DNA of 64,000 bases from assembly GCA_020746875.1 (NCBI GenBank), contig JAGTJL010000013.1, positions 62,001 through 126,000 on the forward strand. Reading direction: 5' to 3'. Under the pieces are notes generated by a model. It searched no databases, was not told where the DNA came from, and saw only the letters and a program-made list of their open reading frames with translations. This DNA comes from Rhexocercosporidium sp. MPI-PUGE-AT-0058 (lineage: Eukaryota; Ascomycota; Leotiomycetes; Helotiales). A program made the translations under genes and the position numbers. Position 1 is the stretch's first letter; each line of letters opens with the position of its first letter. Of the stretch, positions 48,638 through 60,700 are shown in pieces.

Positions 48638-51132
48638 TCAAGGAGAGCCAGTTACCAGCAGACCCTCGTACATGCTAAGTTGAACATGATCGATTGTGTC
48701 TAGCCCACTATCGACTAACACTCTCAAGATCGCCCTCGCATTTTTCCTGTCGATACGTGCCATCTTCAAGGTCTGAGAGTCCTCCATAGGTGTTGCGGTC
48801 TGTGTGTTACCGCCTAAGTCCCAACCTTCGCCCATAAACTGGTCGATCCATTGAGGCCAATTAGGCGTAGTGGGTTGTCCGTTGAAGATACTCTTTCCCT
48901 CGAGTGTCTCCACCAAAGCCTGCATTCCCCCCTCTTCCGACAGTACCCCCGAAACGCACTCAGCCCCTTCTGGTGTGCTGGCCATTAGCGCGAGCGTGAA
49001 CCAACCCTCGGATCGTACAATCCCAGATTTTTGTTGCGTGATCATGAATATGAGAGGCCTGTCGAGCTCGGGATGCATGAAGTAGAACTTCTTCTTATTT
49101 TGCTCCAACTTCAGAGCGTCATCCGGCTTCCGCTGAATTCCTACACGGCAAAGAGTTGTGATGAGGCGCGATATCTCGATCTTGGTAGTCTCGTTTTGTG
49201 TGTGATGAAAGACTGCGAGGAGGAGGGAAATGTTGGAGCGCATATGGGCCGGCGAGTCTTTGTCGCGGGACAGTCGCCGGTAGAATCTGCGGACGTTGTC
49301 CCAGGTTCCAACGAGTAGGTTGCGGGTGAGACGGATGGACGCATTTTGGACCGTAACATTTTGTGCTGCATACCCTGTGTTGTTTGTGGAGTTAGTAAAT
49401 TCTCATTTTTACATGCGCGGGGAGAGCTTTTAAGAGTGATGTACTCCGGAAAGAAACAAAGCGAGAAAGGACGATATTTTGCGGACAACGTACAGAGTGT
49501 GGGAAGAAACTCTATCAAGCCACCATTTCCGAGCTCGGCTTTGTTTCTGGGCAGACTTGCTAGACTGTTCAGCAGGGAGAGTGCCGCAATTTGTACCTTG
49601 GAGTCATGTGTAGACTTCAATATCGATGTCACTGACTGATGGACGCCGTGAGTGTGTACAAGTATCTCCGAGTGTGCATCCGAGCGAGCAATATTTCCAA
49701 GCAAGGCGCAGGCACAATTTTGGAACTCAGGCCGTGAGGATTCGAGAAGATGAAACAGAGTAGCTCCAAAGCGCGAGTCAAGTGGATATAAAGCTTCGGG
49801 AAACTCATGCACATTCGAGATCTCGGTAACGAGTTGACTGAGGGCTAGGATTTGTGATACAACCTTATCCTTTGAGCTTCGCAGAACGTGAGAGCGCTGT
49901 GAGTAGGGGGACTTGTAAGTGAAGGCTTTTGGTCTTTCTAAGCTTTCGAGATGTGTCGTTATTAGATTCAAGGCTGTTGTCATTCCGCCGTGATCGATCA
50001 AAGCTTTTTGGAATTTGGGTTTCTGAAAGTGGAGGATGGCGACTTCCAGCAGATTAGAGAAACTGGCAAGTCTCTCATCCACACCTGCTGTGTCTGCCAG
50101 TCTGAGGAGAGATAGACCGGCATCCGAAGGTGCGTATTCGATTCCAACATCTAAGATGGATATTAGAGGAACTTCGTGTCACTGGAGTCATGATTAATAC
50201 AATACCTTGAGTAATCATGAGTGCAAGTAATTCGCAGCAATGCTCAAGATATCCCGCTTCATAGATAGGGTGATGTTCCGACAGGTGGTGAATTATCACA
50301 TGTGTGATCTCTTTTTCGGATGCTACTTTTTGAGCCGGCTCTATTTCTCATTTCAGAATGCGCCATCGCGATAGGGAAGGATTCACTGACCAAAGTCCAC
50401 ACAAACATTGTAACATACTACAACTGCGATACTTGAGAAGAATGGGTCCTTGATGAGATTTATGACACAAGGAAGAGCACCTCGGAACAAGACTTTGGCG
50501 CGGTTGTTATCTAATTATTGTGAGTCTTCAATCAAGGGCCTGCCAGGAGAGACTTGGAAACTTACCAACATCGGCGCATGCGTTACCAATCAGCCGCATA
50601 GTCTGAAGCTTCAATTTCTTCTTATCATCGCCACAAAGAGGCAGGACTCCGAGGTAGAAGTCCAGCATGCCAGACTCGCCAATGGGAACCCGCCAACAAG
50701 CTATGGATCTGTTCAGCATATTCCACTCAGTGTTCGGAAGAGATTCGGAAGAGCGGGAGAGTTGATACGGAAGGGATTGCCATGGATTGCATCACGCTGC
50801 ACGCCAATGGAGCTCCTTCAGATCAGGGCTGGGTTGAACGATATCCTTCAGGCCAACTTACCTTCACGACTTGAATCTGCCAATTTCTCAGTGGCGAGAT
50901 CGAGGTGTTCTGAGCGGGATAGCCACAGGTGTGTTACTACGGGCATAACGTGGTTAAGGTATTGGGTTTTGGCAGCTCGTCCCTCCTCAGCGTCATGCGC
51001 GGCATTCTCTCGGTAGCCTTGCACTAGGCTGAAGGGCGCCTGCGGGTCACGCTCGAGGTCGAAGATCTCGGAGATACTCCGTTGCATGCCTCCATTTGGA
51101 AGTGAGAGCGAGGGATTCTGGCTCGACGACAT
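48638..51132 (-). CDS. Armadillo-type GTPase GDP-dissociation stimulator-like protein (RAP1GDS1/Bem4-like)
   Basis: Six exons: 51132-50862, 50700-50566, 50510-50391, 50340-50206, 50150-49494 and 49365-48638. All splice in frame, giving 681 aa. Leucine-rich helical repeats run throughout, for example LKLQTMRLIGNACADV, QNCACALLGNIARSDAHSE, KVQIAALSLLNSLASLPRNK and ASIRLTRNLLVGTWDNVRRF, with a C-terminal segment YFMHPELDRPLIFMITQ. Fungal homologues are annotated as GTP-binding-protein GDP dissociation stimulators that act on Rho/Ras GTPases in the cytoplasm. It is a housekeeping-type gene between the MFS and regulator genes, with no cluster motif seen in its promoter, so it is probably a bystander; a self-resistance or signalling role is possible but unsupported. 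Confidence 0.75.
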
Positions 51133-51723
51133 ACTTGCTGATTTGATTGACTGATGACTGCGCAGGTGGCTCGAAGATTATGAGCTCGATAGAAATCACG
51201 GTCTATCGAGATGCAGAACCAACAGCGAGGCTGCGGATTGCTGACACGCACTAGGCAACGTGGAGGGGCGTGGGTGAATGTATGCTTAGGAGGGCTGTTG
51301 CGTCCGTAAGCTGAGATTCAACATTGCTTTGTTTGGATTCGGGGATCGCCGTCGTACCTTACGTACGTCCGTAGTGTCCGTTCGGCTAATAAAGTTGGGG
51401 GTCCCGCCGCGGTGCAGGGATCAAGTTGGGGCAGGCATATATGCGCTCATGGCACTACTACCTGCATGCATGACACTGGGCATGATGATCTCACGTGGGA
51501 CGGGAGAACGGGAGATGCCTCTGGGCGCGCTAGTCTTTATTCCGAAAGGGAAGAGGTACGCTGCTGCAGGAGGAAAAGGGAATTATGTCAATTTACACGT
51601 GATGAAAAGATCTGATTTGTTTACTTACCCTCCTTGCCTCTGAAAGAGAGGGAGGATCGGCCCGAGGGGCCGTGGTTTATGGGGGAGTCGGAGGCGGGTT
51701 GTAAATAGACAGACAGAGAGAAA
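51133..51723. other. Divergent promoter region, part 1; no gene seen
   Basis: Region upstream of the GDS-like gene and, with the MITE-like element and 51940-52322, upstream of the Zn2Cys6 regulator. One partial motif CGGCGATCC is present near 51345-51352 on the minus strand. Confidence 0.4.
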
Positions 51724-51939
51724 CAGTGTAGCTAATAGTATTACGGTTTACCTCCACGAGCACGTACGTCGAATGTGCGCACTTGTCCAAGTGTTTGCAG
51801 AAATCGACATACTAGACAAAAGCGAAAATGAGGATATAAATCGCTTAGCGAGAATGCACGGTATCGTTGGGTGGCGTACGAGCTCGTGGGGGTAAAGTGT
51901 ATTGATTGTGGGTAAACCGTAATACTATTAGTTACACTG
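51724..51939. mobile_element. MITE-like element, 216 bp, with ~27-bp TIRs
   Basis: CAGTGTAGCTAATAGTATTACGGTTTACC at 51724 is repeated inverted at the end (GGTAAACCGTAATACTATTA, then GTTACACTG at 51939), with one mismatch (G/A). CAGTG-type ends suggest hAT, but no clean 8-bp target duplication is visible. No coding sequence inside. It lies about 380 bp upstream of the regulator start. Confidence 0.6.
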
Positions 51940-52322
51940 GCCCAGAGAAGGAGACAGAAAGGGAGCGGCCTGGCTTTCGGGTTCGCACTGGCAGACCCGT
52001 CAGCACACATGTTGAGACCTACTTCCTGACCACTTACCATGCCAGTTTCCAGACTCAAAATGGCTGCCTGTGGATATTAACCATTCAATTACTGTAAGGT
52101 CAGACAGAGGCGTACTTGGCATGGCATAGTATGCACAGAAAGGGCACAGAACAGACCTGCAGCTGCAGTTTTAGGAACATGCCAAGGAAATATGTCAGAA
52201 GTGAAAGTATTGATAAGGTAGAGACATGTAGCACCGGATCCTGACGGAAGAATCCTTGTAATTGCGTATTATGAACATCTGCAGCGAGCGAGTAAAATAA
52301 CTGGCTCCGACCAACATATATC
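51940..52322. promoter_or_regulatory. Upstream region of the Zn2Cys6 regulator
   Basis: No gene seen. The proximal promoter and leader of the transcription factor must lie here. I find no full CGGCGAWWT site. Confidence 0.35.
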
Positions 52323-54191
52323 ATGTCGGACCATGAAGAGAACGGAGTCACGGTCAACGAGGATATTGGAAGTATGTCACCAACTCCCAAGAAGTTCACA
52401 CGCATGGCATGCAACCGGTGTCATAGTCACAAACTACGGTGTACGAGGTCGACCGACAGAACTTCTGAAAACTGCCAACGATGTATCCGAGCCAACGCAA
52501 TATGTGTCTACGGAATGCCGATGCGCCTTGGCCGACCCCGTGTTTCGGGCTCCATCAACGAAACTGCAGCGAGCAGTACTACGACTCATGGTGATGACAT
52601 GGGAGAGAGTAGCTCTTCTAGCAACAATAGCTCTCATAGCATTCCAAAGAAAACGAAAACCCAATTATTGGGAGACGTACCTCCGCATGACCACGGGAAT
52701 CCGGAATATGCGGCTACTATGTGGACGGCACCGACGAAGTGGAAACTGCAAGACATGAACTTCCATGTCGTAGACACCGAGGCTCCGATATCGAGTTGGA
52801 ATCTTGCAGACCATAACACGGAGACAGATATGATGTTGGACGACAGGGAGATAATGAGACCAGTAGGCCATGCCTTGCAGAGCAACCAAGGTATATCCCA
52901 ACCCTTTTCACGGCAGTGTCCCCACCATCTAAACACTTCTATTCTAACAGGAAGTGCAGACTATCATGGCATAGGTCTGGGTCAGACTTTTGACCGAGAT
53001 CTCAGCATATTCACCGATTTGAGTCCCTGGAATGTACCAGATATATGTCCAGCGACAGCTACCTCCAATTGTCTCGCCGATTCTATCGACTCGCTCTCTC
53101 CTGCCATTCTAGACAGCTTTGATAGTACAGGCTGGCCTTTCTCAGACGATTGTTCTCGCAATATGTTCAGCGGGCGAAGCCTTGATGACCCCTTGAGCTC
53201 CACGAATCAGTTTCAAGATTCAGCAAACGAGGAACAGCCGCAATTACACACGATGAATGATTGCATTCTAGAATTATCAGAACTCCAGCTCAAGCTCTAT
53301 CGCCAATCTGTGGACTCTCTAATTCTTGCCCACGGGCAACAGAACCGCGTCGTCGACGTCCATAGCAGTGCCACACTGGTTACTGCCACGCATCCACTAG
53401 CGACTCCAGATTTCCACAACCCGGCTGCCTCTGATTCACAGGCCAACTCAATATTCCAAACGGCGCAGACTTTCATCAACATTCTCAAACGGCTTGTAAT
53501 CCACGCTCCTCAGTCAGACCCCAGCAATACAGCGGAGCAGATCGACATCAGCCTGCTTACGCTTCCACCAACCAATCTTGGTGCAGCTGCTGGAGACAGT
53601 TCATCGACCAACAAGCAGTCACCTTCCGCGGGGCAATACAATGCCACTTTCTTCCTTGTGCTGACTTGCTATCTCCGACTCCTCGATGTCACACAGCCTT
53701 TCGTCGCCGATCTTCATGTAAGGCTGCTACAAAACTCCAACATGAAGAACATCCCGGCAGGTGCCGATCTTCCAACCCTTCGCCTTGGTGACTTTACCCC
53801 ACCTGCATCAAGTGAGCTTCAAATCATGCTACTGGTACGCCTGTTCTTTTCTTTTCGGTTTCTTGAGACCTTTCTTGCCCTTCTACCAAAAATTTCCAAT
53901 TAGGCAATTGCTGACCCCCATTGCGTGTAGGTAAACGTTACACAACACCTTTTGGATCGCGTCGACAAGGGGATCATGGCTTGTTTTCCCACCGAGCTGA
54001 CTATGGATGTCGAACAAGCGGCTTCTGGTCAACGATGCCAAGAGGAAGAGGAAGGGGAAGAGGATCGGAGTCGCCGAATTCGCCTTATCGCGAACCAGTT
54101 CACATTGCGGGAGATCAAATTGCGGGAGGAGATGGTACGTGTGAGCCTTACTAAGGTGACTGAGTTGTTGAAGCAGTCTGCTCTTTTGTGA
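52323..54191 (+). CDS. Zn2Cys6 transcription factor, AflR-like (cluster regulator)
   Basis: Exons 52323-53834 and 53931-54191 give 590 aa. A second possible intron, 52891-52950 (60 nt, GTATAT...CTAACAG, in frame), would shorten it to 570 aa. The binuclear zinc cluster is complete: Cys30, 33, 40, 51, 54 and 61 (CX2CX6CX10CX2CX6C), followed by the basic linker GRPRV. The C-terminal half has the AflR-domain pattern, with TFFLVLTCYLRLLDVTQPFV and ELQIMLLVNVTQHLLDRVDK, and ends in a coiled, Glu/Arg-rich stretch. Such proteins bind CGG-containing sites and switch on secondary-metabolite clusters in the nucleus. The CGGCGAWWT motif in three nearby promoters is a candidate target. Confidence 0.88.
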
Positions 54192-55039
54192 TTTGCAATT
54201 AGATCAATGATTTTTATACATGTGTATATCATCAAACAGAAACAATATGTGATTAGACTATCTCGGTCTCAACGCCATTAGATGAATATGAGGCTGTGGT
54301 ATGTCTGGCTGACGGGTGGAGGTCAAGATTCTGCCAGGCTCAACTCACTACGAATCTTTCAAAAGCCACTCCCGTGCCAAGCAACCGGAAATTTTCGTCT
54401 TACGTGTTTCATCGAGGCATCATGCACGTCAGCGAAGGTACGAAGGGAAGCCACCAAAAGTAGCTTCAAATATAGCCATGAACAGTTCGGCAATGGTTAG
54501 ATCAAGCAATGCCAGTGTGGTGAGATCTCACGCTCAGCATAGTGGCTGACGCCTGCCAAGATAGCTGGGTAGCCTGATGGGGGGATGGGGCAGTGGGGGG
54601 ACATACGCCGATTGCGGGGCCCAACCCTATGTCTTGGTTGCCGAGCCACCGGCGCGGAAAACAAACATCTCCGCCTGCCAATACTTAAGCGAGTTCGCTT
54701 AAGCCTTTTAATTCCGACATGCCGTTGAAGAACTGCCAAGAGGACGGAAAGTACATGAGGCGACTCACCATGCTTTGCGGCGCGTCGCATGGCTTGGACG
54801 GCGCGTGTTGATTCCCCGATACTACCAGACTGGCAGATCTTTTTAGTATAAGTCAGCTCAAATGGAGGCTTCAAAGACACCTTCAAGCACAACCCAAACC
54901 TCGACTTAACGTCCAACCTCCAGAGAACGGACCTTCACTGAAGAGCGTAACGCCAAATACACCTGCTTTCCCCTCTCTTCCTTCTCAAGATCTCCTCGAT
55001 ATTCCTCTCATACAAACCTGCGCCACTCTCACATCAGCC
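54192..55039. promoter_or_regulatory. Region upstream of the RTA1-like gene, with palindromes
   Basis: No supported gene. It holds a 12-bp perfect palindrome GTGAGATCTCAC (54520-54531) and a 9+2+9 palindrome CTTAAGCGAGTTCGCTTAAG (54684-54703), the latter about 340 bp before the RTA1-like start. A minus-strand 139-codon frame at 54497-54916 is not supported. Confidence 0.4.
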
Positions 55040-56407
55040 ATGGCGATCCACGCAGCCGGCCCCGACTCCCCAATCAGTAAGTATTGTCCTCAAAAGTGAC
55101 TCTTGAAAGCTGAGCAACCACTAACCAAAGTTTTTTCTTCTGTAGTCAGCTGGTACGACTTCCGGCCTGTCCTTGCACCTGCTATCGCCTTTGGCATACT
55201 GTATGCTGTTGCGTTCGTCATCACTGCATTCCAGTTCTTCCGCTACAAGTCTTGGTTCTGGATCTGCATGGTCATTGGATCCTTGAGTTCGTTCCCCTCA
55301 GACCAGATACTAAATTTCAACGCTGACCAATACCAGTGGAAGCAATCGGTTATGTCGCACATATCCCTTCTGTGATTAATGAGGCAGACAAAGGTAATCT
55401 AACGTCTTGTTTTGCAGTCGAGGACCCCGGCTGATTTATGTCAAGGACTATACATCATGCAGTTTGTGATGATTTTCATCGCCCCGGCAGTTTTGGCAGC
55501 TGCCTGCTACATGGCTATGGTATGTTGCCTCTACATCTCAGTTGATTGTCGCTTGAGTGCTGATGAGATGGCTCATCAGGGTCGCGTTGCTCTTCATGCT
55601 GCACCCGCCGAGTTTCAGACGGTGAAGCATCTTTGGATCCCTCCCCGCTACATGAGTGAGTAATTCTCCCGACATCAGAGGATTAATGCAGCCCTAATGA
55701 CATACAACAGCACCACTCTTCGTTACTTGTGACATTGCTGCATTCGTTACCCAAGTCATGGGAGGCACGGACGCCACCTCTGACAACAACAAGACAGCCT
55801 TGAACGGTATGAGAACCATGAAGATCGGCCTCATCATCCAACTCATCTGCTTCGGCTTCTTCCTCGTCATTTCTATCCGATTCCACTCTGTCTCCAAGCG
55901 CTTTGAGCAGTTCTGGCCTGACAAGCAATGGCCCAAATTCCTTATGGCTATCAATGTCTCCTGTGGTCTCATATTCGTAAGTCAGACAAGGCTCAAATCT
56001 GTTGGGGGTACATAAGCAAGCCCAAGCTAATCTTCTCACAATAGATTCGTTGCATCTATCGCCTCATCGAGTTCTCTCAAGGCCGAGATGGCTATCTCAT
56101 CACGCACGAATGGAACTTCTATGTCTTCGAAAGCTGCTTCGTTCTTCCCGTCTTCTTCATCTTCAACTGGTATCACCCCGCCCGCTACCTCACGAACCTC
56201 GGCTTCCGCCAACAGCGTCCCAACTCGAACTCCGCTAGTGTCGTCTACAAGTGGTACAGCCCGGCCAAATATGTACCCGCTCTGCGCAAGAAAAACCAGG
56301 AGCATAAGACCCAGCAGAACGATGTGGAGTTGAGCTCAGGCAATGGTTGGGAGGAGAGCAACGAGGGTACAAAACCCCCTCCCGAATCTAAGACTTCATC
56401 AGTCTGA
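55040..56407 (+). CDS. RTA1-like seven-TM membrane protein
   Basis: Exons 55040-55076, 55146-55286, a short exon from 55337, 55418-55519, 55580-55655, 55711-55976 and 56045-56407. The RTA1 family (lipid-translocating exporter/resistance to 7-aminocholesterol) has seven helices in the plasma membrane or ER. Visible segments are APAIAFGILYAVAFVITAFQ, MEAIGYV, LYIMQFVMIFIAPAVLAAAC, VTCDIAAFVTQVMGG, IGLIIQLICFGFFLVISI and CIYRLIEFSQGRDGYLITHE, then a polar C-tail. The junction after MEAIGY is uncertain: a 64-nt intron 55354-55417 with branch point CTAAC keeps the frame, but removes residues that look like loop sequence. RTA1 proteins are common in fungal metabolite clusters as resistance or transport factors; this is inference here. 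Confidence 0.85.
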
Positions 56408-57745
56408 AGCATTCCGAACGTACGAGGTGCGTCCGTCGTCGGTAATTGCAAGCTATGATCTCTTTTGACTCACCCTTTTCCTACGAAGCGTCCAGAATTA
56501 GGTATTGTAACCAGGCTAATTTCTGTGCTATAGATGCTCATCATTTGATCGTTCCGGGTCCGAAAGCAGGATACAATCGTATTCGTGGCTGAAGTTTGGC
56601 GAGATGTTCCTGCGCTGAGGGAGACAGTTGTTCATAGACGTTAGATCGGCGCCTGAAATTGATATTTTTTCTTTGTGCCTACTCTCACCTATGCTCGAGC
56701 GCTACTATGTTCTGATGTCCGGTTTGAACCCAGAACATCAGTCTTCATTTCTTTGATTCTTGCGTTGTAATATTATCTTAGACTGCGCTACCCAGGTGGT
56801 AGTAATAACACTGTTTCAAGTCGATATTAGACTCCTTAGAAGGGAAGCATTCCATATTTACTGTGACCCTCATGACTGGCTGTACTCATGCCACAGTAGT
56901 TATACTTTCATATCTCATGTAACTTCTCTCGACAAAAGTCATTTCAACAGTATGCTACATGGAACACGCCCCTTAGTGCTTACCGTCGTCTATTTTCAGA
57001 TGTTTTAGCTTATTCTGCATGGGTTTTGAATCAGCTCACTCCATTTTCCACGTCCTTAGGATAAGACGTGTTCCTTGGCTCAACAGTCTATGTCAGCCTC
57101 AACCCGTGTATTATGGTGCCATATTCCAGCTACCGGGGGGTGGGGCGTCAATGGATATCATGGACTGAACAGGACGATTCAAATAGGCTAAATGGTTTCG
57201 GCGATTTCTTAAGAATCCTCTTTGCCAAGGAGCTGTGCCGCTGAATAAACCATGCGTGCAATTGAAAGAGACAACATGTTGTGTACTGATTCTCATACGA
57301 TCGCATGCATCACTGATTGGTCTTACGGCATCAAGTGTTTTTCTTCCATCCATGTTTCCCGTGAGAATAAACCCACCAGTAACATACTTCAGGTCTCACT
57401 CAGCGAATCTAGAATGGAGCAGCATTGAGAAAGCAATTGAGAACTTGCAATAATTCGCCGGCACTGTTGTTGAGGATGAAAAGTTTCGGCCTTGGCAACC
57501 GATGATTTCTTTCGATGTTCGTGGCAGAACATTCGGTGAATTAAGGTGACAACGTGCTCATGTAGCGAACACTGTAGATATCATTCATGAAATGGAGATT
57601 TTGCATTCTTTATCTAATGGAAGCAGTTATTAGTTGACTGCCGTGTCCTTTCATCAGCCATTTTCCGCTCGATACAAACTTGCTTCGACGATATTCTCAC
57701 TGCATTACTAGACATAGACTCAACTCTGTTGTTATTCTCGTTACA
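56408..57745. promoter_or_regulatory. PKS upstream region
   Basis: 1.3 kb with no supported gene. CGGCGATTTC at 57199-57208 matches sites in the other cluster promoters. An inverted repeat ATGTTC...GAACAT lies about 230 bp before the PKS start, within GATGTTCGTGGCAGAACATT. Confidence 0.45.
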
Positions 57746-60700
57746 ATGGTACCAAACACTCAGCGCGGCGAGCCCATTGCCATCATTGGCAGCGGGTGTC
57801 GCTTTCCAGGCTCTTCCTCGACACCCACTAAGCTCTGGGACCTGCTTGAGAATCCTCGTGATGTCTTGACCCCAATACCATCCGATCGTTACAATGTCGA
57901 TGGTTTTTACCACAAAGATGGCACCCATCACGGAGCGTAAGTCCAAGCATAACCCAATAGCATATTTCTGGATAACCTGTACACATCATCTGCAGAAATA
58001 TGTTCTTGAGACCATCCACAGTGCTAATCTATCTGATTCATAGTACGGACGTCCGTGATGCCTACCTCCTCAGTGAAGATAATCACCAATTTGATGCCCA
58101 ATTCTTCAGCATCCAGCCGGCAGAGGCTGAGTCCATGGATCCCCAACAGCGTTTGCTACTCGAGACTGTTTATGACTCGCTCGATTCTGCCGGTTTGCGA
58201 ATTGAAGATCTGAAGGGTTCCTCAACTTCCGTATATGTTGGCCTGATGTGTGCTGATTATGGTGACATGATCGTTAATGACCTCGATTCTATCCCTACTT
58301 ATGCAGCGACTGGAATGGCAAGAAGTATCATTTCGAACCGCATTTCCTACTTCTTCGATTGGCATGGTCCATCAATGACGATTGATACGGCGTGCTCCTC
58401 CAGTCTGGTAGCAATGCACCAAGCCGTACAAGGTCTTAGAAGCGGCGAATCGAGAGTGGCTGTTGCTGCCGGCGCCAATTTGATTCTCGGCCCTGGTGAG
58501 TTTGTATGTCCAATTGCTTCGTTGAGAAACCATTAACGCCGACTTCGTAGTCCCTTTCATCGCCGAAAGTAAGCTGCACATGCTTTCTGCCAATGGCAGA
58601 TCCCACATGTGGGACGAGCGAGCCGATGGATATGCCAGAGGGGAGGGTATTGCATCGGTGGTGATGAAGACTCTAAGCGCTGCTATCGAAGACGGGGATC
58701 ACATCGAATGTATCATCCGCGAGACCGGCGTCAATCAAGATGGAAGATCCAAGGGGATCACTATGCCGAGTCAGGACGCCCAGGCGGATTTGATTCGTGC
58801 AACGTACGCGAGAGCTGGCCTCAATGTGCTTGAAAAGAACGATAGGTGCCAGTACTTTGAAGCCCATGGTATGGAATTCCGACAGTGGGTACATGCTTGA
58901 AGTCTGACTTAATGAATCTAGGAACTGGAACACCAGCTGGGGACCCCGTCGAAGCGGAAGCTGTCAGCAGAGCATTCTTTGGTCCAACATCCAAGTCTTC
59001 AGACGATAATGATGTCTTGTACGTTGGCTCTATCAAGACTATTGTAGGACATACAGGTGAGTCCTTCCTTTTAGAATGTCCCCCTAGCCATTTCGGCAGC
59101 TCCTGTTATCAACAGTTTTGTACATGTGCTGACCCCTTTGCAGAAGGAACAGCAGGTCTTGCAGGAGTGTTGAAGGCATCTTTGGCTCTTCAATATTCCA
59201 CCATTCCCCCGAACATGCACTTCGACAAACTCAGTGCCGCTGTGGAGCCGTTTTACAACAATCTCGAGATTGCTACAGTTGCCAAGAAGTGGCCCAAGTT
59301 GCCTCCCGGTGTACCTCGACGAGCCTCTGTAAACAGTTTCGGCTTCGGAGGCACGAACGCACATGCCATTCTTGAGGCATATGACCCAGAGCAGCACTTG
59401 GTCAATGGAAGTGTGGAAGTCTACAAGAAAGACTTGCAGTTGCGTCACGTGGCAAACCCCGCCCCCCTTTTTTCGCCTTTTGTTTTCTCTGCCGCTTCCG
59501 AGAAAGCACTCGTGGCACAGCTTCAGAGTTATTCAACATACCTCCAGGAAAATCCTTCACTGCCACCCAGAGATCTCGCATGGACGCTCCAAAATCGTCG
59601 TTCGGTGCTACCTTTTCGTGCCTCGTTCTCCTCGCAAACCACAGCGGCGTTGGCTGAAGTCGTTGTTGCAAAGCTTCAGGCTTCGAAAGATGGCGCTTCC
59701 GGCGCTCCAGGTCTCGCAATCCGACCTGCACCTGGAGCCACTCGGCTTCTTGGGGTCTTTACGGGCCAAGGAGCGCAATGGCCTTCCATGGGAGCTGCGC
59801 TCATACGTCAATCAGCAGCTGTGGAAGCTACGATTGACGAGCTTGAACAATCACTGGCGGAATTACCAATCTCAGATCGCCCATCTTGGTCTTTGAAAGC
59901 AGAGATTCTAGCAGGCGGCAAAGCTTCTCGTCTCAGTGAAGCTGCTTTAGCTCAGCCCCTATGCACGGCGATCCAGGTTGTCTTGGTCGATCTGCTGAAA
60001 AGCGCTGGTGTTGTATTTGATGCCGTCGTCGGACACAGCTCTGGAGAAATCGGGGCTGCCTATGCCGCGGGTTTCATTACCTCCTATGATGCGATTCGGA
60101 TCGCATACTACAGAGGATTTCACGCCAGACTCGCTCGTTCGAGTAGCGGCGAGAAAGGTGGCATGTTGGCAGTCGGCACCTCTCTTGAAGATGCGACGGA
60201 GTTTTGCGAGTTGAGTGACTTCGAGGGTAGAATCGCTCTCGCTGCTTGCAATTCCTCATCAAGTGTCACGTTGTCAGGAGACTTGGATGCAATTCAAGAG
60301 GCATCTGAAGTCTTCGAGGAGGAGAAGAAGTTTGTTCGCATGTTGAAAGTGGACACAGCGTACCATTCATACCATATGCTACCCTGTGCTGAGGCTTACA
60401 TGGCATCTCTTCGTGCTTGCAAGATTCAACTGCTCGTACCTTCGCAGAAAACCAGCTGGTACTCGAGCTTACGGGAAGGAATCAAGATGCAGGTTTCCTC
60501 TGACCTCTTGGATACCTATTGGAAAGACAATATGGTTAACACTGTCCTGTTCTCTCAAGCTATCGAGGCGGCCGTCCAAGGAGTTGGCTCATTCTCAGCT
60601 GCCTTGGAAGTTGGGCCGCATCCCGCTCTGCAAGGGCCAGCCTTGTCGACCATTGCAGAGAAGCTCGGCTCAACCATACCATACTCGGGTGTCCTCAGTC

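Noticed and set aside
54497..54916. 139-codon minus frame between regulator and RTA1-like gene
   Set aside because: Low-complexity basic composition, no recognisable motif, and overlaps the presumed promoter.
55394..55417. 24-nt intron in the RTA1-like gene
   Set aside because: Too short and leaves the wrong frame; a longer intron from 55354 fits better, although the junction stays uncertain.
56760..57453. Short frames in the PKS upstream region
   Set aside because: Short, mutually overlapping and without motifs; best read as promoter DNA.
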